From Saccharina japonica (taxonomy: Eukaryota > Sar > Phaeophyceae > Laminariales > Laminariaceae): a stretch of DNA of 64,000 nt. The notes beneath the pieces were generated by a model. That model was not told the DNA's origin. It saw only the letters and a program-made list of their open reading frames with translations, and ran no database searches. Where the stretch lies: NCBI GenBank assembly GCA_008828725.1, contig MEHQ01001472.1, positions 121,596-185,595 on the forward strand, written 5' to 3'. Position 1 is the stretch's first letter. Every line of letters begins with the position of its first letter. The position numbers and the translations under genes were made by a program. Positions 20,905-31,471 of the stretch are shown one piece after another.

Positions 20905-23870
20905 CATGTCCGTCCCCGGCATTGCCTATAGGGATGCGAGAGTATACGGTAATAAGACTACGGCCATGCATGACATGCGGCTAATGAGTACCCGCCCCCC
21001 CCCGTACAACCCCCCCCCCCCCCCCCCGCCTATCTTAGGAGATAGATGGTGCGGCCACAGGCGCGCCGAAGCAGCGAAGGGGATAAGATTCAGCAAAAGT
21101 TTCTCTGTAATATATGGGAAAAACGTAATGAGCGCCAAGTTGTTGACCGTGTCCTCTATTAGCGAGTAATGACGGTGCTCCGCTCTCGAAAGGGATTGCA
21201 GTCGGTCAATGGTCAAATGACTAAGGCAAGCAACAATATGCAGTACGCCCCCCCCCCCCCCGCGGTTGGTTGCGTCCGCGTGGCCCCAACGACCTGCTAA
21301 AACACGCCACTCGCCCCTGCGTGAGCTAGACAACCAGGGCTGCCCGGTTTTTTTGTTATTTTGTTTTTGGCGGTCACAAAGCTGGCCCGTCGAGTAATCA
21401 TTTTGCTGCGCGGGCTGAGAACCTTTGCTTCCGCCACAAGGGGAATGTCGTTATTCACGTAGTGTAATATGCGAAGGCGTCGCCCGAGGCAGCTTACATA
21501 GTTATAAACCCATTGCTGTCTCGGAAGTGGCCACACCAGAAATTAAATAACATCATTGTAAGCTGCCTTCATATGGCAATCGCCTCAGAGGCGGTATCTT
21601 AGCAGATGCCAGGCTCACCTCCATCGCGACCTCGCCCAATACCTTCACGGCGTCGCGCTGGGCGTGCAACATTCTCGCTTTTGTTGAAAAAGCCAACGTG
21701 CTCCGTCCGGCATTTGTTAGTTTGATGCGAGGCGTCTATGCGTCATATGGACTACGGCCGTGCACAACATGAGTCACACCCCCCCCCCCCCCTGTCGCCT
21801 GCCGTTGTTTTTGTTTTGTTTTGGCCGCGTCACAAAGCTTGGCGGCTCGAGTAGTCCATTTGCGCGGGCGTGGAGAACCCTTTGCTCCGCACAAGGCGGA
21901 ATGTTCGTATCGCGTAGTTTTATATGCTAAGGACCCCATCCGCGACAGGCCCAGTTACGTAAGCTAAAACCATTGTGTCTCCGGAAGTGCCACACCAGAA
22001 ATTAAATTAACTCATTTGGCAAGCTGTCGTCCATATTGCCAAGTCCGCCTCAGAGGCGGTTCTTAGCAGGATGCCCAGCTTACCCTCCATGCGACTCGCC
22101 CAATACCTCATCGGCCGCTTTGCCCGCTTGCGTGCAATGCAATGTCTGCCTGGGTTGGTGAAACTCCAACTGTGCCTCGTCCCGCTTGTAGGATGCGGCG
22201 GTCAATTAGTCATATGACTACGGCGTGCACGATATGAGTACACCCCCCCCCCCTGTCGTACAGCCTTGGTCTTATTAGCGTAGTGCCTCAAAGAATTATG
22301 GCGCGGTGCTTTCGTAAGGTCGCTACCAGCTATTACTAATAATAAAACGGTTGCACACACAACTTGCTGTACGAGACGAACATAAACTCGAACTAAACCT
22401 CTACCCCTAAACTAAGCCCAATAGATCAACCAACCCTCCTGTTCTGAGCCAATCAGATCACCCCCAACCTGTCTTGCCAAGCGATCAGACAAACCATATT
22501 CTGGCTCTAAGCCATCCGGACAAACCAAATTCTCGAAATTAATAGTGTTATGCTCTAAACTGGGTTCTGGTTCTCTTTGTTCTTCGTTTCGTTTCGTGTG
22601 TTTTGTGTGTGTTCTGTCTTCTTAGCGCCTCACTCCCGCGCCATAACAGGGGCGATAGCGTCGCTACCCGTAATTGGCAATGCGTGCGACGACTTGTTTA
22701 CGTCGTCACGCCGTCACCAACGAGGCTGAGGAAGTTGTGAAGACATCATCTCGGCCCCAGCCTGCTACGCGTAAATGCTTTTGCTTTTCGCCTACGACGG
22801 GATTCTGTTCCTGCTGTCTCATTTAGCTTTTTTTTTTGGCACATTTCAAATGTGACGAAACTTTTACGCGCCCCTCTCGCCTACGGCCAACATTATCATA
22901 CCTAGTAACATGTTATGTATATATATACGAGCATCGTTTTACAGGCTCTGTTATGTGTATCGTACGTTATTTTGTTGTTCCATAACGTAACTTTTTGACG
23001 ACACTTTTACTCGGCTTCTGTTCGCCCAACGTATCATTATATATACATACGCAGTTAACGCCTTTCCAGCGTTCAGCTGCGGGCCGTATGTTGCAATGTA
23101 TAGTAGTCTTCGTTTTTGCGTGTTTGCGTTCAAAATGTCCAGAGAGCGTTTCTTTTCTTGGCCCAAAACGGCATTTTATTAGCCAGATACGAACTCGAAT
23201 CGCCAACCCACAACCAGGTGGGGGAAAATAAACGTCGACAGAGACGTTTCGAGCAAGCAGAAGCGGCTGGTGCAAAAACGTTTCTGTTTACGTAGCGCCA
23301 CTTACAGCGCTGCCGTTACTGTCACATTCCGAGACGCATGCCACGGTCGTCCGGGGCGTGACGGTAGAGCTGTGCACATGTGTTTGCCTCCTGATGGGTG
23401 TGTTGCCTTGAGAGCCTCTCTTATACTCCACCCATACATTTTTGGTGAGGAAAATAAAATCGCCTGACCAGCATTTAAACAATTGGCCTAACGGTCTTAC
23501 TATGTTTTTTTTTTTTTCTCTTTTTTTTTCAATGAAGGAATTACTGCAAGACCAGGATGAACAAAACGATGATTCGCGCCGTTATATAAGGTAACCCCGA
23601 TCATTCAGAAACAATTTCAACAAAACGTGCTACGTCTACCGCTTGCAACTGGAGTAGCTACGATACGGCAGGGCGGTCCCTCTATAGTGCGCGCTGTGGC
23701 CCGCTATCACCCCCCCCCCCCCCATGTGCCTGCTGAACAATCGCTTGACACGGATGAGGATTAACCAGCCAGTCCAGTGTGGCGGCTAGTGTGCGGAGAA
23801 GTAGTGCCGCGTTTGCCTGCTAGAGTGCCGGTAGTGTTGGCCGGCGCGCGGGGGGTACGTATGCTGTAGA
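20905..23870 (+). repeat. Indel-riddled second copy of the 15.9-18.6 kb segment
   Basis: The order of R repeat, LINE end, R, R, 32-bp repeat, exon 10, AT-rich stretch and family D is the same as at about 15,840-18,550. Almost every 10-20 bases there is a single-base insertion or deletion (often an extra C or G) while substitutions are rarer, and two homopolymer blocks appear only here (T/C at 23,503-23,531 and C at 23,709-23,723). That error spectrum is unlike neutral decay and resembles low-quality or uncorrected sequence. Confidence 0.75.
22650..22724 (+). pseudogene. Broken copy of exon 10
   Basis: Corresponds to exon 10 (GGCGATAGCGTCGCTACCCG against GGTGGATACGTCGCTCCCCG), but has several indels that break the frame, and its donor is GAGGCTGAGG. 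It cannot be spliced in frame and belongs to the duplicated block. Confidence 0.7.
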
Positions 23871-23929
23871 GATCCTATACTATAATCAAGTGAAAAAACA
23901 ACCCCAGAAAGCTTACGAGGTGCAACCCC

Positions 23930-24050
23930 TATTACGCGGGGGGGGACCATAGTGAATAGAACCTACGGTATACAAAAAAGCTATATGGTTACCCATTTTT
24001 ACTAACACTATGTGGTTCCTACTTACTATGGTCCCCCCCGCGTAATGGAA
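23930..24050. mobile_element. P-family MITE
   Basis: The left end TTACGCGGGGGGGGACCATA and right end TATGGTCCCCCCCGCGTAAT are near-perfect inverted repeats about 115 bp apart, the cleanest copy of this family in the window. Confidence 0.75.
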
Positions 24051-24114
24051 GGTGAATAGCATGCGTCTGGTTGAAGTACTTCAATGTGGACAGTAGACCT
24101 CAGCGGGGACATAT

Positions 24115-24300
24115 TCATGTCCATGCATGGCCGTAGCCGTATGTCCATACGTAGACCATCACATCCCTACTTTGCCGGGACGGAGCACGTCGGGTTTTCA
24201 TCGACCAAGCAAGCAGGCATTGCTTGCACCCAAGCGCGAAGCGCCGGAGGTGTTCGGTGCGAGTCGCATGGATGCTCATGTTCATGCATGGCCGTAGTCG
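24115..24300 (-). mobile_element. R repeat, 3' part
   Basis: On the minus strand the R motifs GCGCTTCGCGCTTGGGTGCA, CGTCCCGGCAAAGTAGGGAT and CTACGGCCATGCATGGAC are present. The C tail is not preserved here. Confidence 0.6.
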
Positions 24301-25057
24301 CATGACCGGAGGAGGGGAGGGTATATGTGTACACTGCGAACTTTCCACTTTTCGTCAGCAGTTCCCCCGGGTTCAGACCCGCAATTCTTGAAGCGCTCGA
24401 GAACCATGACACTACCTCACAGAGATATATTAACATTGTAAAGTAGTAAAGGGGGGGAGTGAGTGCGACACAGATATATACATTTGTAACGTAGTATTGG
24501 GAGTAGACGATGCAATGCCCATGCCATGCCGTCGTACTGAATACTGATGCACGCCGCTGGACACTCACTCACTCGCTCGCTCGCTCCGCACCACAGAGTA
24601 TATTTATTCAGCCCATGGGGTTTTGTATCGGGCTTCTTAGTATTTTTTGGTTGTCTCAGAATCCGTGGTTGGACGAGGGGTATCCCATAGTGCTCCTCTG
24701 AAGCGAGGAAACTCCAGAAAAAAAGCACAAATTAGGTGCTAAATCGCCTAAACCAGCATGACACAGACATACACCGGACGGAGTGACTGCTGTGGGCGAT
24801 GTTCTGCAAGCAGCCATCATATATATATATATAGCAAACATCCGTTGTACCCCAACAAGATCCATATCCACCTACATAGTAAACCCGGGGATGCACTGCA
24901 GATAACCCCGGATGTCCACTGACGACCACAGATCCCAGCCGTATGTTAGCATGCGTCCTATGTACGTATGATACGGCAGTACATTACTGTAGCTTTCGTT
25001 TTTGATGCACGGTGTTGGGTCTCGCTCGCTCGCGCACTCGCTCGCTCGGCTTCGCAG
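24300..25057. other. Intron 11 last part
   Basis: No element recognised in most of this stretch. Two CTCG-type microsatellites lie at 24,570-24,588 and 25,020-25,050; the second abuts the acceptor of exon 12. Confidence 0.5.
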
Positions 25058-25180
25058 ATTCTCGACGGCAATGACATCGGCCATGACGGAACAGAGTGCC
25101 TATCCGACGCCCTCCTACACAACGCCTCCTTGTTAAAACTCAGTCTGAGAAGGAACTGCCTTTTGGCCGACGCCGCCCAG
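25058..25180 (+). CDS. Exon 12: leucine-rich repeats
   Basis: Forty-one codons, phase 0. ILDGNDIGHDGTECLSDALL and HNASLLKLSLRRNCLLADAA follow the RI-type LRR pattern (LxxNxIGxxG...LxxxLxxNxxLxxLxL). The exon ends GCC CAG followed by GCAAGG, a GC-type donor; reading on leaves the LRR pattern, whereas exon 13 continues it. Acceptor GCTTCGCAG after a (CTCG)n tract. Confidence 0.84.
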
Positions 25181-25324
25181 GCAAGGAAAACTTGTCCATT
25201 GAAGGGTTCCTCTTAGTTAGTGCCGGTATGTATGTGTCAGTCAACGATGCCGGCACTGTTTTTGTTTTTATCGTCAGTTTTACTTTCCAGCTTATTTCTT
25301 CTGGACAAGCCGTGGCCACAGGTG

Positions 25325-25355
25325 GTATCATCCCCCCCCCCCCCCCCCCCCCCCG
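25325..25355. repeat. Poly-C run
   Basis: About 24 consecutive C (25,331-25,354) without recognisable R or LINE sequence next to it. Confidence 0.7.
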
Positions 25356-25502
25356 GTATAGACATGCCTTCATTGCTTTATCGCGTATTGGGTACAGCAT
25401 TTCCACTGCTCGTCGATTATCATCGAGTATTGCCAACTCACGCTCTCGCGCTTTCCGCTAATCATTTTTTTATGCAAGAAGAAGTCCCTACGAGTATGCC
25501 CA

Positions 25503-25572
25503 CTCGGTGAGAATTGAACCCAACTAGTTGGTTTTAGTCGGAACGAGGACCACCTACCAAGCTACCGGGGAC
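25503..25572 (-). other. tRNA-like sequence or SINE head
   Basis: Read on the minus strand, CCGGTAGCTTGGTAGGTGGT resembles a tRNA D-arm/A box and GGGTTCAATTCTCACCG resembles a T-arm/B box at normal distance. The acceptor stem does not pair well and the T stem has mismatches, so it is a decayed tRNA or a SINE head rather than a functional tRNA. I cannot assign an anticodon. Confidence 0.4.
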
Positions 25573-26204
25573 GCCGGTATATTTTTTATAGCTGCAACGG
25601 GCACTAGTTACTCCGCACACTTGCACGTACGCTTGGTTTCATCCCATCCGTGCAATATTAGACGTAGCGGGCACGGCACTACTACTCATCATCGGCACTG
25701 CGTACAGAGGGACCACTCTGTTGTACTGTATCTGGTATATATGTATTTGTTTTCAAACGTACATGCGTACCATAATTCCGCCCGTTCAAGTGTACCGCGG
25801 TTATATATCCATACCTATGGTGTACGAGTATGTGCACTATATACGGAGTTCGACTTTTTTTTTGCGGATACGTTTCCTCGTGTTCGTTTTGTTTCCCTTC
25901 GTTTTTCTTCTTTTTTTGCGGGGAATCATTTTTGAGGGATCACGGTTGAAGCTCCTGCTTGCACAGTGTAGGATGGCAAAACACAAAACAAAAGGATAGT
26001 GATCATTATTCATAATGCTAAAAATACTTATGTGTGCATCGAATGTTTGATCGTCGTCCATTTACGCTTTTATCGTACCGAGTACGTGTATAAGTAGTAG
26101 TCTTCATTTGTTTCTGTTCTTCATCATGTTCTAGGTTTGACATCCACCCTTTCGTCATCAAGTTGGACAGGTACACGCTTCTTGCTGCTCGCAGAAAAAC
26201 GGTT

Positions 26205-26315
26205 ACTGACAGATCACTGACAGATCACAGATATATCACTGACATATCACTGACAGATCACTGACATATCACTGACAGATCACCTTCAGATCACGGACAA
26301 ATCACCGACAGATCA
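26205..26315. repeat. Short tandem repeat, ACTGACAGATC unit
   Basis: About nine imperfect copies of an 11-bp unit (ATCACTGACAG / ATCACTGACAT), intronic, between exons 12 and 13. Confidence 0.75.
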
Positions 26316-26645
26316 CCAATCTCCACTTCATGATCAGACATTTCACGGCATCTACAGCAGTAGTAGCTTGTTGCGTTGCCGGGTACCAGCCGTACAACCC
26401 GCATGATCCATATATATATACGAGGAACATGTGTCCCTTATGGGATGGTTGGATCTTCCCCTGTGATACACATGATCCCGCACACATCTCACGACGACGC
26501 AGGTTATATATACATTCGTACATGATCTAGATGGCCTACAGATAGATCGTGATCTGTTCGTCCGATAAGTGCCCCGTTCCCCCCTAACGGATATATACAC
26601 GCCGTGCTCGCGCTCGCTTGTGACCAACGCCCCACACGCCAACAG

Positions 26646-26836
26646 AAGCTCGCCAAGATGCTGGTTCGCAACGGTTCCATCAAGGCCCTAGACCTCGCCT
26701 ACAACAAGGTGGGCCCGGAGGGGCTGCGTCGACTGAGTGTGTTTTTGACCAGCAACCACCGCCTAGAATCCCTCGGGCTGAGAGGGTGCGGAGTCCAGCC
26801 TCACGGGGTTAAGTCTGGAATTTACGCGCTAGCGAG
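26646..26836 (+). CDS. Exon 13: leucine-rich repeats
   Basis: Phase 0 in, phase 2 out. KLAKMLVRNGSIKALDLAYN, KVGPEGLRRLSVFLTSNHRL and ESLGLRGCGVQPHGV form two RI-type LRR units. Acceptor CGCCAACAG, donor GAG|GTGAGA; the split Arg codon is completed by the first base of exon 14. Confidence 0.84.
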
Positions 26837-26879
26837 GTGAGAGTGGCGCGGCTGTGGGGTAGAGGGGGGTGTTGCTTCA

Positions 26880-27255
26880 TATTCATGCATGCAACGCCGG
26901 GACGGACCACGTTGGGTTTTCACCAACCAGGCAGGCATTGCTTGCACCAAGCGCGGGGCATGTGGGGTAGGGGGGGGGGGCGTACTCATTTGTTGCCCGC
27001 CTTAGTCCTTTGACTATTCACCGCGCACTCCTTTCGAGACGGAGCAGTGGGGGAAGGAAGGGGGGGGAGTGTACTTGATATTCATGCATGGCCGTAGTAG
27101 TATGACCATAGACCCTCGCATCCCTACAATGCCGGGGCGGAGCACGTTGGATTTTCACCAGCCAGGCAGACACTGCTAGCTAGCAACAAGCGCGAAGCGG
27201 AACGTGAGGTGTTCGGCGAGTCGCATGAAGGGTGAGCTACTCAATTGAACGCCCT
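26880..27255 (-). mobile_element. R - LINE end - R composite, all with C tails
   Basis: Read on the minus strand: R 3' part (27,250-27,080) ending in a C tract (27,060-27,070), then 80 bases of LINE 3' end (GGAGTGCGCGGTGAATAGTC ... GGCAACAAATGAGTACGC) with its own C tail (26,968-26,978), then another R fragment (26,950-26,885) and C tract. The alternation is the same as at 14.6-17.1 kb, here on the other strand. Confidence 0.7.
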
Positions 27256-27548
27256 GAGAAACAAAATGGTGCACTTCTACCGTACTTAACATGCGTCCAA
27301 TTACGCACAGCCAGTTGGTTTGGTCACTTCGCTAACCTACCTACCCGGCAAATAGCTAGCATTGTCTTCGGGGACTCGAAAGCGTGCGGGTCGGTTTCAA
27401 ACCCACATCATGGCAGAAACGTGTCTGGGTGGGAGGTGTGTCGCGGGACGGCACGTGGATACGTGACACGCTCAAGGTTACCTCTTGGCTCGACAAATCA
27501 TATCGTCGAGTGGAGCAGTGCTGTACCCGGAACCGGAACCCCAAGGCA

Positions 27549-27549
<1 letters not shown>

Positions 27550-27601
<52 letters not shown>

Positions 27602-27602
27602 C
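27550..27602 (+). repeat. (CAG)17 trinucleotide repeat
   Basis: About 17 uninterrupted CAG in an intron. An open frame across it encodes polyglutamine, but no matching splice sites connect it in phase to the flanking exons, so I do not treat it as coding. A (GAT)n repeat follows at about 27,711-27,748. Confidence 0.8.
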
Positions 27603-27715
27603 AGAATCGAGGCCGGCGTTCCTGCTATCGCTGAGCTCTCCAACTCTCCACCTACGTAACATTCTGTTTCGCCTCAATCTCCTTCTTCGACATCTACCTC
27701 TTCTTTGCCATGATG

Positions 27716-27747
<32 letters not shown>

Positions 27748-27920
27748 AATGAGACAAAAACGCTTCAAATAATCCCAAAGCACAACATGCCGTGCCCCCC
27801 CGCACAACTCCATCATCCCCACCACCCCCTACCGCCACCACCAATCCGGCTGGGCTTTACGTTGTTGTTTCGCTTCTTACTCGTACGCGTGCTCACGTTC
27901 TCGACGTGCGGCGGGTGCAG

Positions 27921-28025
27921 GGGTCTCCACGTCAATCGGGCGATAGCCTCCCTAGACTTGGGCGCAAACGACCTCGACGAGTACGCGGGGCAAGAGCTCG
28001 CGCACGCGCTGTTGAAGAACAAGAC
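27921..28025 (+). CDS. Exon 14: leucine-rich repeat
   Basis: Phase 2 in, phase 2 out. GLHVNRAIASLDLGANDLDE and YAGQELAHALLKNK are one RI-type LRR (LxxLDLGxNxL). Acceptor GCGGGTGCAG, donor GAC|GTGAGT. Confidence 0.84.
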
Positions 28026-28168
28026 GTGAGTGGTCCAGGAACTTCTTTTGTTTTCTTCCGAGTGGTATATGCAGAGCCGTTTGGACACCGTCATCACCAC
28101 GTACGTATATAGCGGTAGTAAATACTTAGAAAGAGAGACGCTTCCAAAAATCTATCCCGGGGATCCTC

Positions 28169-28210
<42 letters not shown>
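28169..28210. repeat. Long poly-C tract (about 40)
   Basis: About 40 consecutive C, the longest such run in the window, with no R or LINE end immediately upstream. Confidence 0.85.
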
Positions 28211-28212
<2 letters not shown>

Positions 28213-28781
28213 CGCAATCACCGTGACCGAGCAGCCCATCACCGAGAGGGCAGCAGACAGTCCTCGGTCTAAAGAACCTCCGTTGGTTGTATAGGGCTGT
28301 GATTTGATTGGCTATTCAGGCGCCGACTTAGACGCCAGTTGGCTAGTCTATGTATATACCGGGTATGTATGCATTTTTGGGTATTTTGATCGCACGTTGT
28401 AAAAGAAAACATACGCCTGGTATCATTACCAGCGTTCCAATATCCCACACCTCGGACAGCTCTATCTACGTATGTATCATGATCTAGATCATTTAGTTCC
28501 TCACCTGCCGTTGTGAGGGGCTGTGCAGGATCTGCACGGTACAGATCCATCCCACGAAAGATGTTCTAGATCATGCCGACTTTACGGGGTCCCACCCGGC
28601 AGCATGAGCTAGATCGTATGTACAAGATCGGGAATACATCTGCCTTGAAAGGTCTACTGCTTATAGATCATGAAGTGGAAATCGATTATCTCTCCGCAGT
28701 GCCAAATGTTGCGACCCGCAACAGCACGTGTTTTTTTCCCCCCTCTCGTCACGATGTTCTTCGCACGATGTCACATCTCAG

Positions 28782-28848
28782 GTTGGCCATGATAGACCTG
28801 ACCGGCAACAACCATATCCCCGACGAGTGGCTGCGCGAGAACCATCAG
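28782..28848 (+). CDS. Exon 15: last leucine-rich repeat
   Basis: Phase 2 in (first G completes a Thr codon), phase 0 out. LAMIDLTGNNHIPDEW then LRENHQ is a final LRR strand and cap. Acceptor CATCTCAG, donor CAG|GTGCGC. Confidence 0.8.
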
Positions 28849-28889
28849 GTGCGCGAGGAGATAGACCAATAGGAGCTGTCAATTGGCAG

Positions 28890-29530
28890 ACTATAAGTCG
28901 CCGACTAGCTGTTACTTGGCTAGGTAGGTTCCATGATTAGTACGGCTGTGGCTTGTCTTACTATATGTCGCCGACTAGTTAGGGGCCATTCTTATCGGAG
29001 CCATAATTTTCCTAAATTTCCTAAAGTTCCAATATTTGTTTTCGCGCAATTTCCTATATTTCCATTTTTTCCATTTTTTTTTCCAAACAAATTGCCCTCT
29101 GGAGAGTTTCCAGTATTTCCAATATTTCCAATATTTCCAATATTTCCAATATTTCCAAGATTTCCAAGATTTCCTTTTTTTGCTTTTTTTGGGAAATTAT
29201 GGGGAAAAGCTGCTCGATAAAAACGACCCTTAGTCGGGTAGGTAGGTTCCATGATTAGTACCGTTGTGACTTGGCTGACTATAAGTCGCCAACTAGCTAT
29301 TAGTTGGCTAGGTAGGTTCCATGATTAGTACGGGGGTGACTTGACTGATCACAAGTCGCCGACTAGTTATTAGTTGGCTAGGTAGGTTCCATGACTAGTA
29401 GGGCGGTGACTTGGCTGATTAGAAGTCGCCAACTAAGGGTATTAGTTGGCCAGATAGGTTCCATGATTAGTACGGCTGTGATTTAGCTGTCAATAAGTTT
29501 CCGACTCGATATTAGTTGGCTCGGCAGTTA
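28890..29530 (+). repeat. About 78-bp minisatellite, orientation B
   Basis: About six units with GGTAGGTTCCATGATTAGTA, CGGCTGTGACTTGGCTGACT and ATAAGTCGCCGACTAG motifs, reverse complement of the array at 4.25-4.73 kb. A MITE interrupts the array after the second unit (28,980-29,232). Confidence 0.82.
28980..29232. mobile_element. MITE with TIRs inserted in the minisatellite
   Basis: Left end TAGGGGCCATTCTTATCGG and reversed right end TAAGGGTCGTTTTTATCGAG are inverted repeats, extending with gaps into CCATAATTTTCC on both sides. The flanks share TTA, compatible with a TA or TTA target duplication as in PIF/Harbinger-type or mariner-type elements. The centre is a 9-bp tandem repeat (TTTCCAATA, about six copies). 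About 250 bp, no coding capacity. Confidence 0.68.
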
Positions 29531-29834
29531 CAGTTATCCTACCCTAACCCTAAGGGACCGCTCGTGTCGGGTTGTGTCTTTTTCAGCAGACTCGGAGTCG
29601 TGATGTCGGTAGTAATCTTGGGAATTAAAACCGGGGAATAATGAAGTGTATCCCTGGGGCGGGATAATGCCTTCTGGGTGTACGGAGGCAGCAGGACGAT
29701 GCCATCTGCAGAGGGGGCTCATTAATCCCAAGCTTCATACCACTTGAAGGGACGACAAAATGTTACGACAGGGACATCACAAGCTGCGTCCTAAACGAAC
29801 ACACATTTTGTGCAGCGCACTGAACAACACTGAG

Positions 29835-29873
29835 ACCAAGAAATACGTCCGCGTCAAACTCAAAAAAATCGAT
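29835..29873 (+). CDS. Exon 16 (tentative): short basic exon
   Basis: Thirteen codons TKKYVRVKLKKID, phase 0 in and out, between ACACTGAG and GTATGC. The acceptor is poor and the exon could be skipped without breaking the frame (exons 15 and 17 are both phase 0). I include it because the coded peptide is basic and aliphatic like its surroundings. Confidence 0.35.
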
Positions 29874-30164
29874 GTATGCTTCAACTCCCTAGGTAGCCGC
29901 ACCCCACGCCAATCCAACCCGAACCCCTTCCCCCTCCCGAGCGTTTCTTTCGTGGGGAGTTGAGCCCTTCGCGCAATCTCCTCCATGCCCTTCTCTCACG
30001 CTTCCGCTAACCCTAACCCTGTCCCAAACGCTAACGATGACCCCGTTTCTATATTGTCGACAGTTCTTATTTCCAGATGAAAGGGTGGAAACACCCCCCC
30101 CCCCGGTGTCAGTGCTTACCGCCCCTCCCTTACCTTTCGGTCCTTTCCTTCCATCCATTATTGA

Positions 30165-30445
30165 TTCGTGAGACTACGATAGAGATACACCATGTTAATA
30201 AGCTTTCGCCTTCCGAGGGTGGTCACTTGAGGAGCTCTCGACCTCGCCCAAAACTTGACCCTGCATGAAAATGAAAATGAAAATGAAAGTGCTACTCGAT
30301 TAACAGTCTCATGGCCTAATAAAACTGCAATAAAAAAAATCGCACCACGAGAAAAGAAGCACGGAGTTTTGGGGTTAAGGAGCCCGATCCTTTAGAAAAC
30401 GTTCGACTCAAAAAGTTCTATGATACCTCTATCGTCGCACGCCCC
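30165..30445. mobile_element. Family D MITE, complete copy
   Basis: Left end CTACGATAGAGATACACCAT and reversed right end GACGATAGAGGTATCAT form inverted repeats about 270 bp apart. Internal motifs CGAGGGTGGTCACTTGAGG, GAGCTCTCGACC and GGTTAAGGAGCCCGATC match the other copies. A (GAAAAT)n run is at 30,266-30,288. Confidence 0.65.
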
Positions 30446-30666
30446 AGTCTCTCTCTCTCTCTCTCTCTGTGTACGGACAAGGCCCGTCTGTCCTAACCCT
30501 CACCCCGCCCCAAACCAACCAACCCAATGCTGCTTCTCCCCGCTATATACACACCCACCCCTTTTATAAGTCTGGCAAGCGAAATGTACGGCTTTTTTTT
30601 CCCCTAACCCTAGCCCAACCAGCCAAACGTCCCTTCTCCCCCGTCACACCCCCACCCCCTACGTAG

Positions 30667-31128
30667 GTCTGCAGCGAGGTGTACGGTTTCTTACCTTCGC
30701 TGGCGGAAGGCCTAAGGCTCAACCGCGTCAGGAGCAAAAGCGGCGCGTTCGTCTCGCCTCGATCCGCGCACCTGAAGAAGACGCGTGAGAAAAAGGCCCA
30801 GGCCGACGAGCGACACAAGCGACAAGAGAGGGCGAGGCGGCGAGCACAATGTCGGCGGCAGCGGCGGTACCGGGAGAGGGCTGCGAAAGAACAACGAGAG
30901 GCAACGACAACGACGACTTCGACGACGACAGGAGCGGACGGGGAGGAAGAAGAAACGCCGCCGGCACCGCTGATTGCGGGGGAGAGGCCGGAGGAGAAGA
31001 TGGAGCAGCAGGAGGAGGAGGAGGAGGAGGAAAAGGAGGAGGAGGAGGGGGGGGTGGGAGTGCAAGACATACGCCGCGGTGATGGCAGCGGCAACGGTGT
31101 TCGAGACGAAATTTCGGCAGGAGCGGCA
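30667..31128 (+). CDS. Exon 17: basic coiled coil and acidic tract
   Basis: 154 codons, phase 0. VCSEVYGFLPSLAEGLRLNR is followed by a long Arg/Lys/Glu/Gln helix (KKTREKKAQADERHKRQERA and on) that predicts a single alpha-helix or coiled coil, then a Thr run, then a Glu-rich tract coded by GAGGAG repeats. The acceptor is CCCTACGTAG after a C-rich tract (another AG lies 7 bases downstream, which would need a different phase). Donor GCA|GTGAGT. Minus-strand open frames here are shadows. Confidence 0.72.
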
Positions 31129-31471
31129 GTGAGTGTGTGCTGGATGGGCTGCTGTAATGTCTTGACAAAAAAACGGAATATCCCGCCGAGGTTTGGGGCT
31201 TGTGGTACCATAGGAACGCCTCCCTCGTACGGAGTCCAAATCAACTCTCGGGGATATTGTTTGACGTTCCGAGCAACGCCGCACCTTAACAGCAGTGCCT
31301 CGTTCTCACTGGTAAATAAAAGCTCCGACATACACAATCCATGTATGACCTTCCCGATCTAACCCTCATCACCTGGCACCCGAATACAACCAGCTATCCT
31401 CTCTACCGCACCTGGAAACCCAAAAAGCCAAACCCTGCATGTTTTCCCCGCCTAATTTATGTTTTTTTCAG

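Noticed and set aside
27384..27659. Polyglutamine open frame over the CAG repeat
   Set aside because: No splice sites in phase with exons 13 and 14, and exon 13 joins exon 14 in phase without it.
29535..30020. CCCTAACCCTAA-type telomere-like sequences
   Set aside because: Only two or three units at each place (29,540 and 30,008); too short to call an interstitial telomere.
30564..31337. 257-codon minus-strand open frame
   Set aside because: Antisense shadow of exon 17, whose plus-strand frame has splice sites in phase and a coiled-coil pattern.
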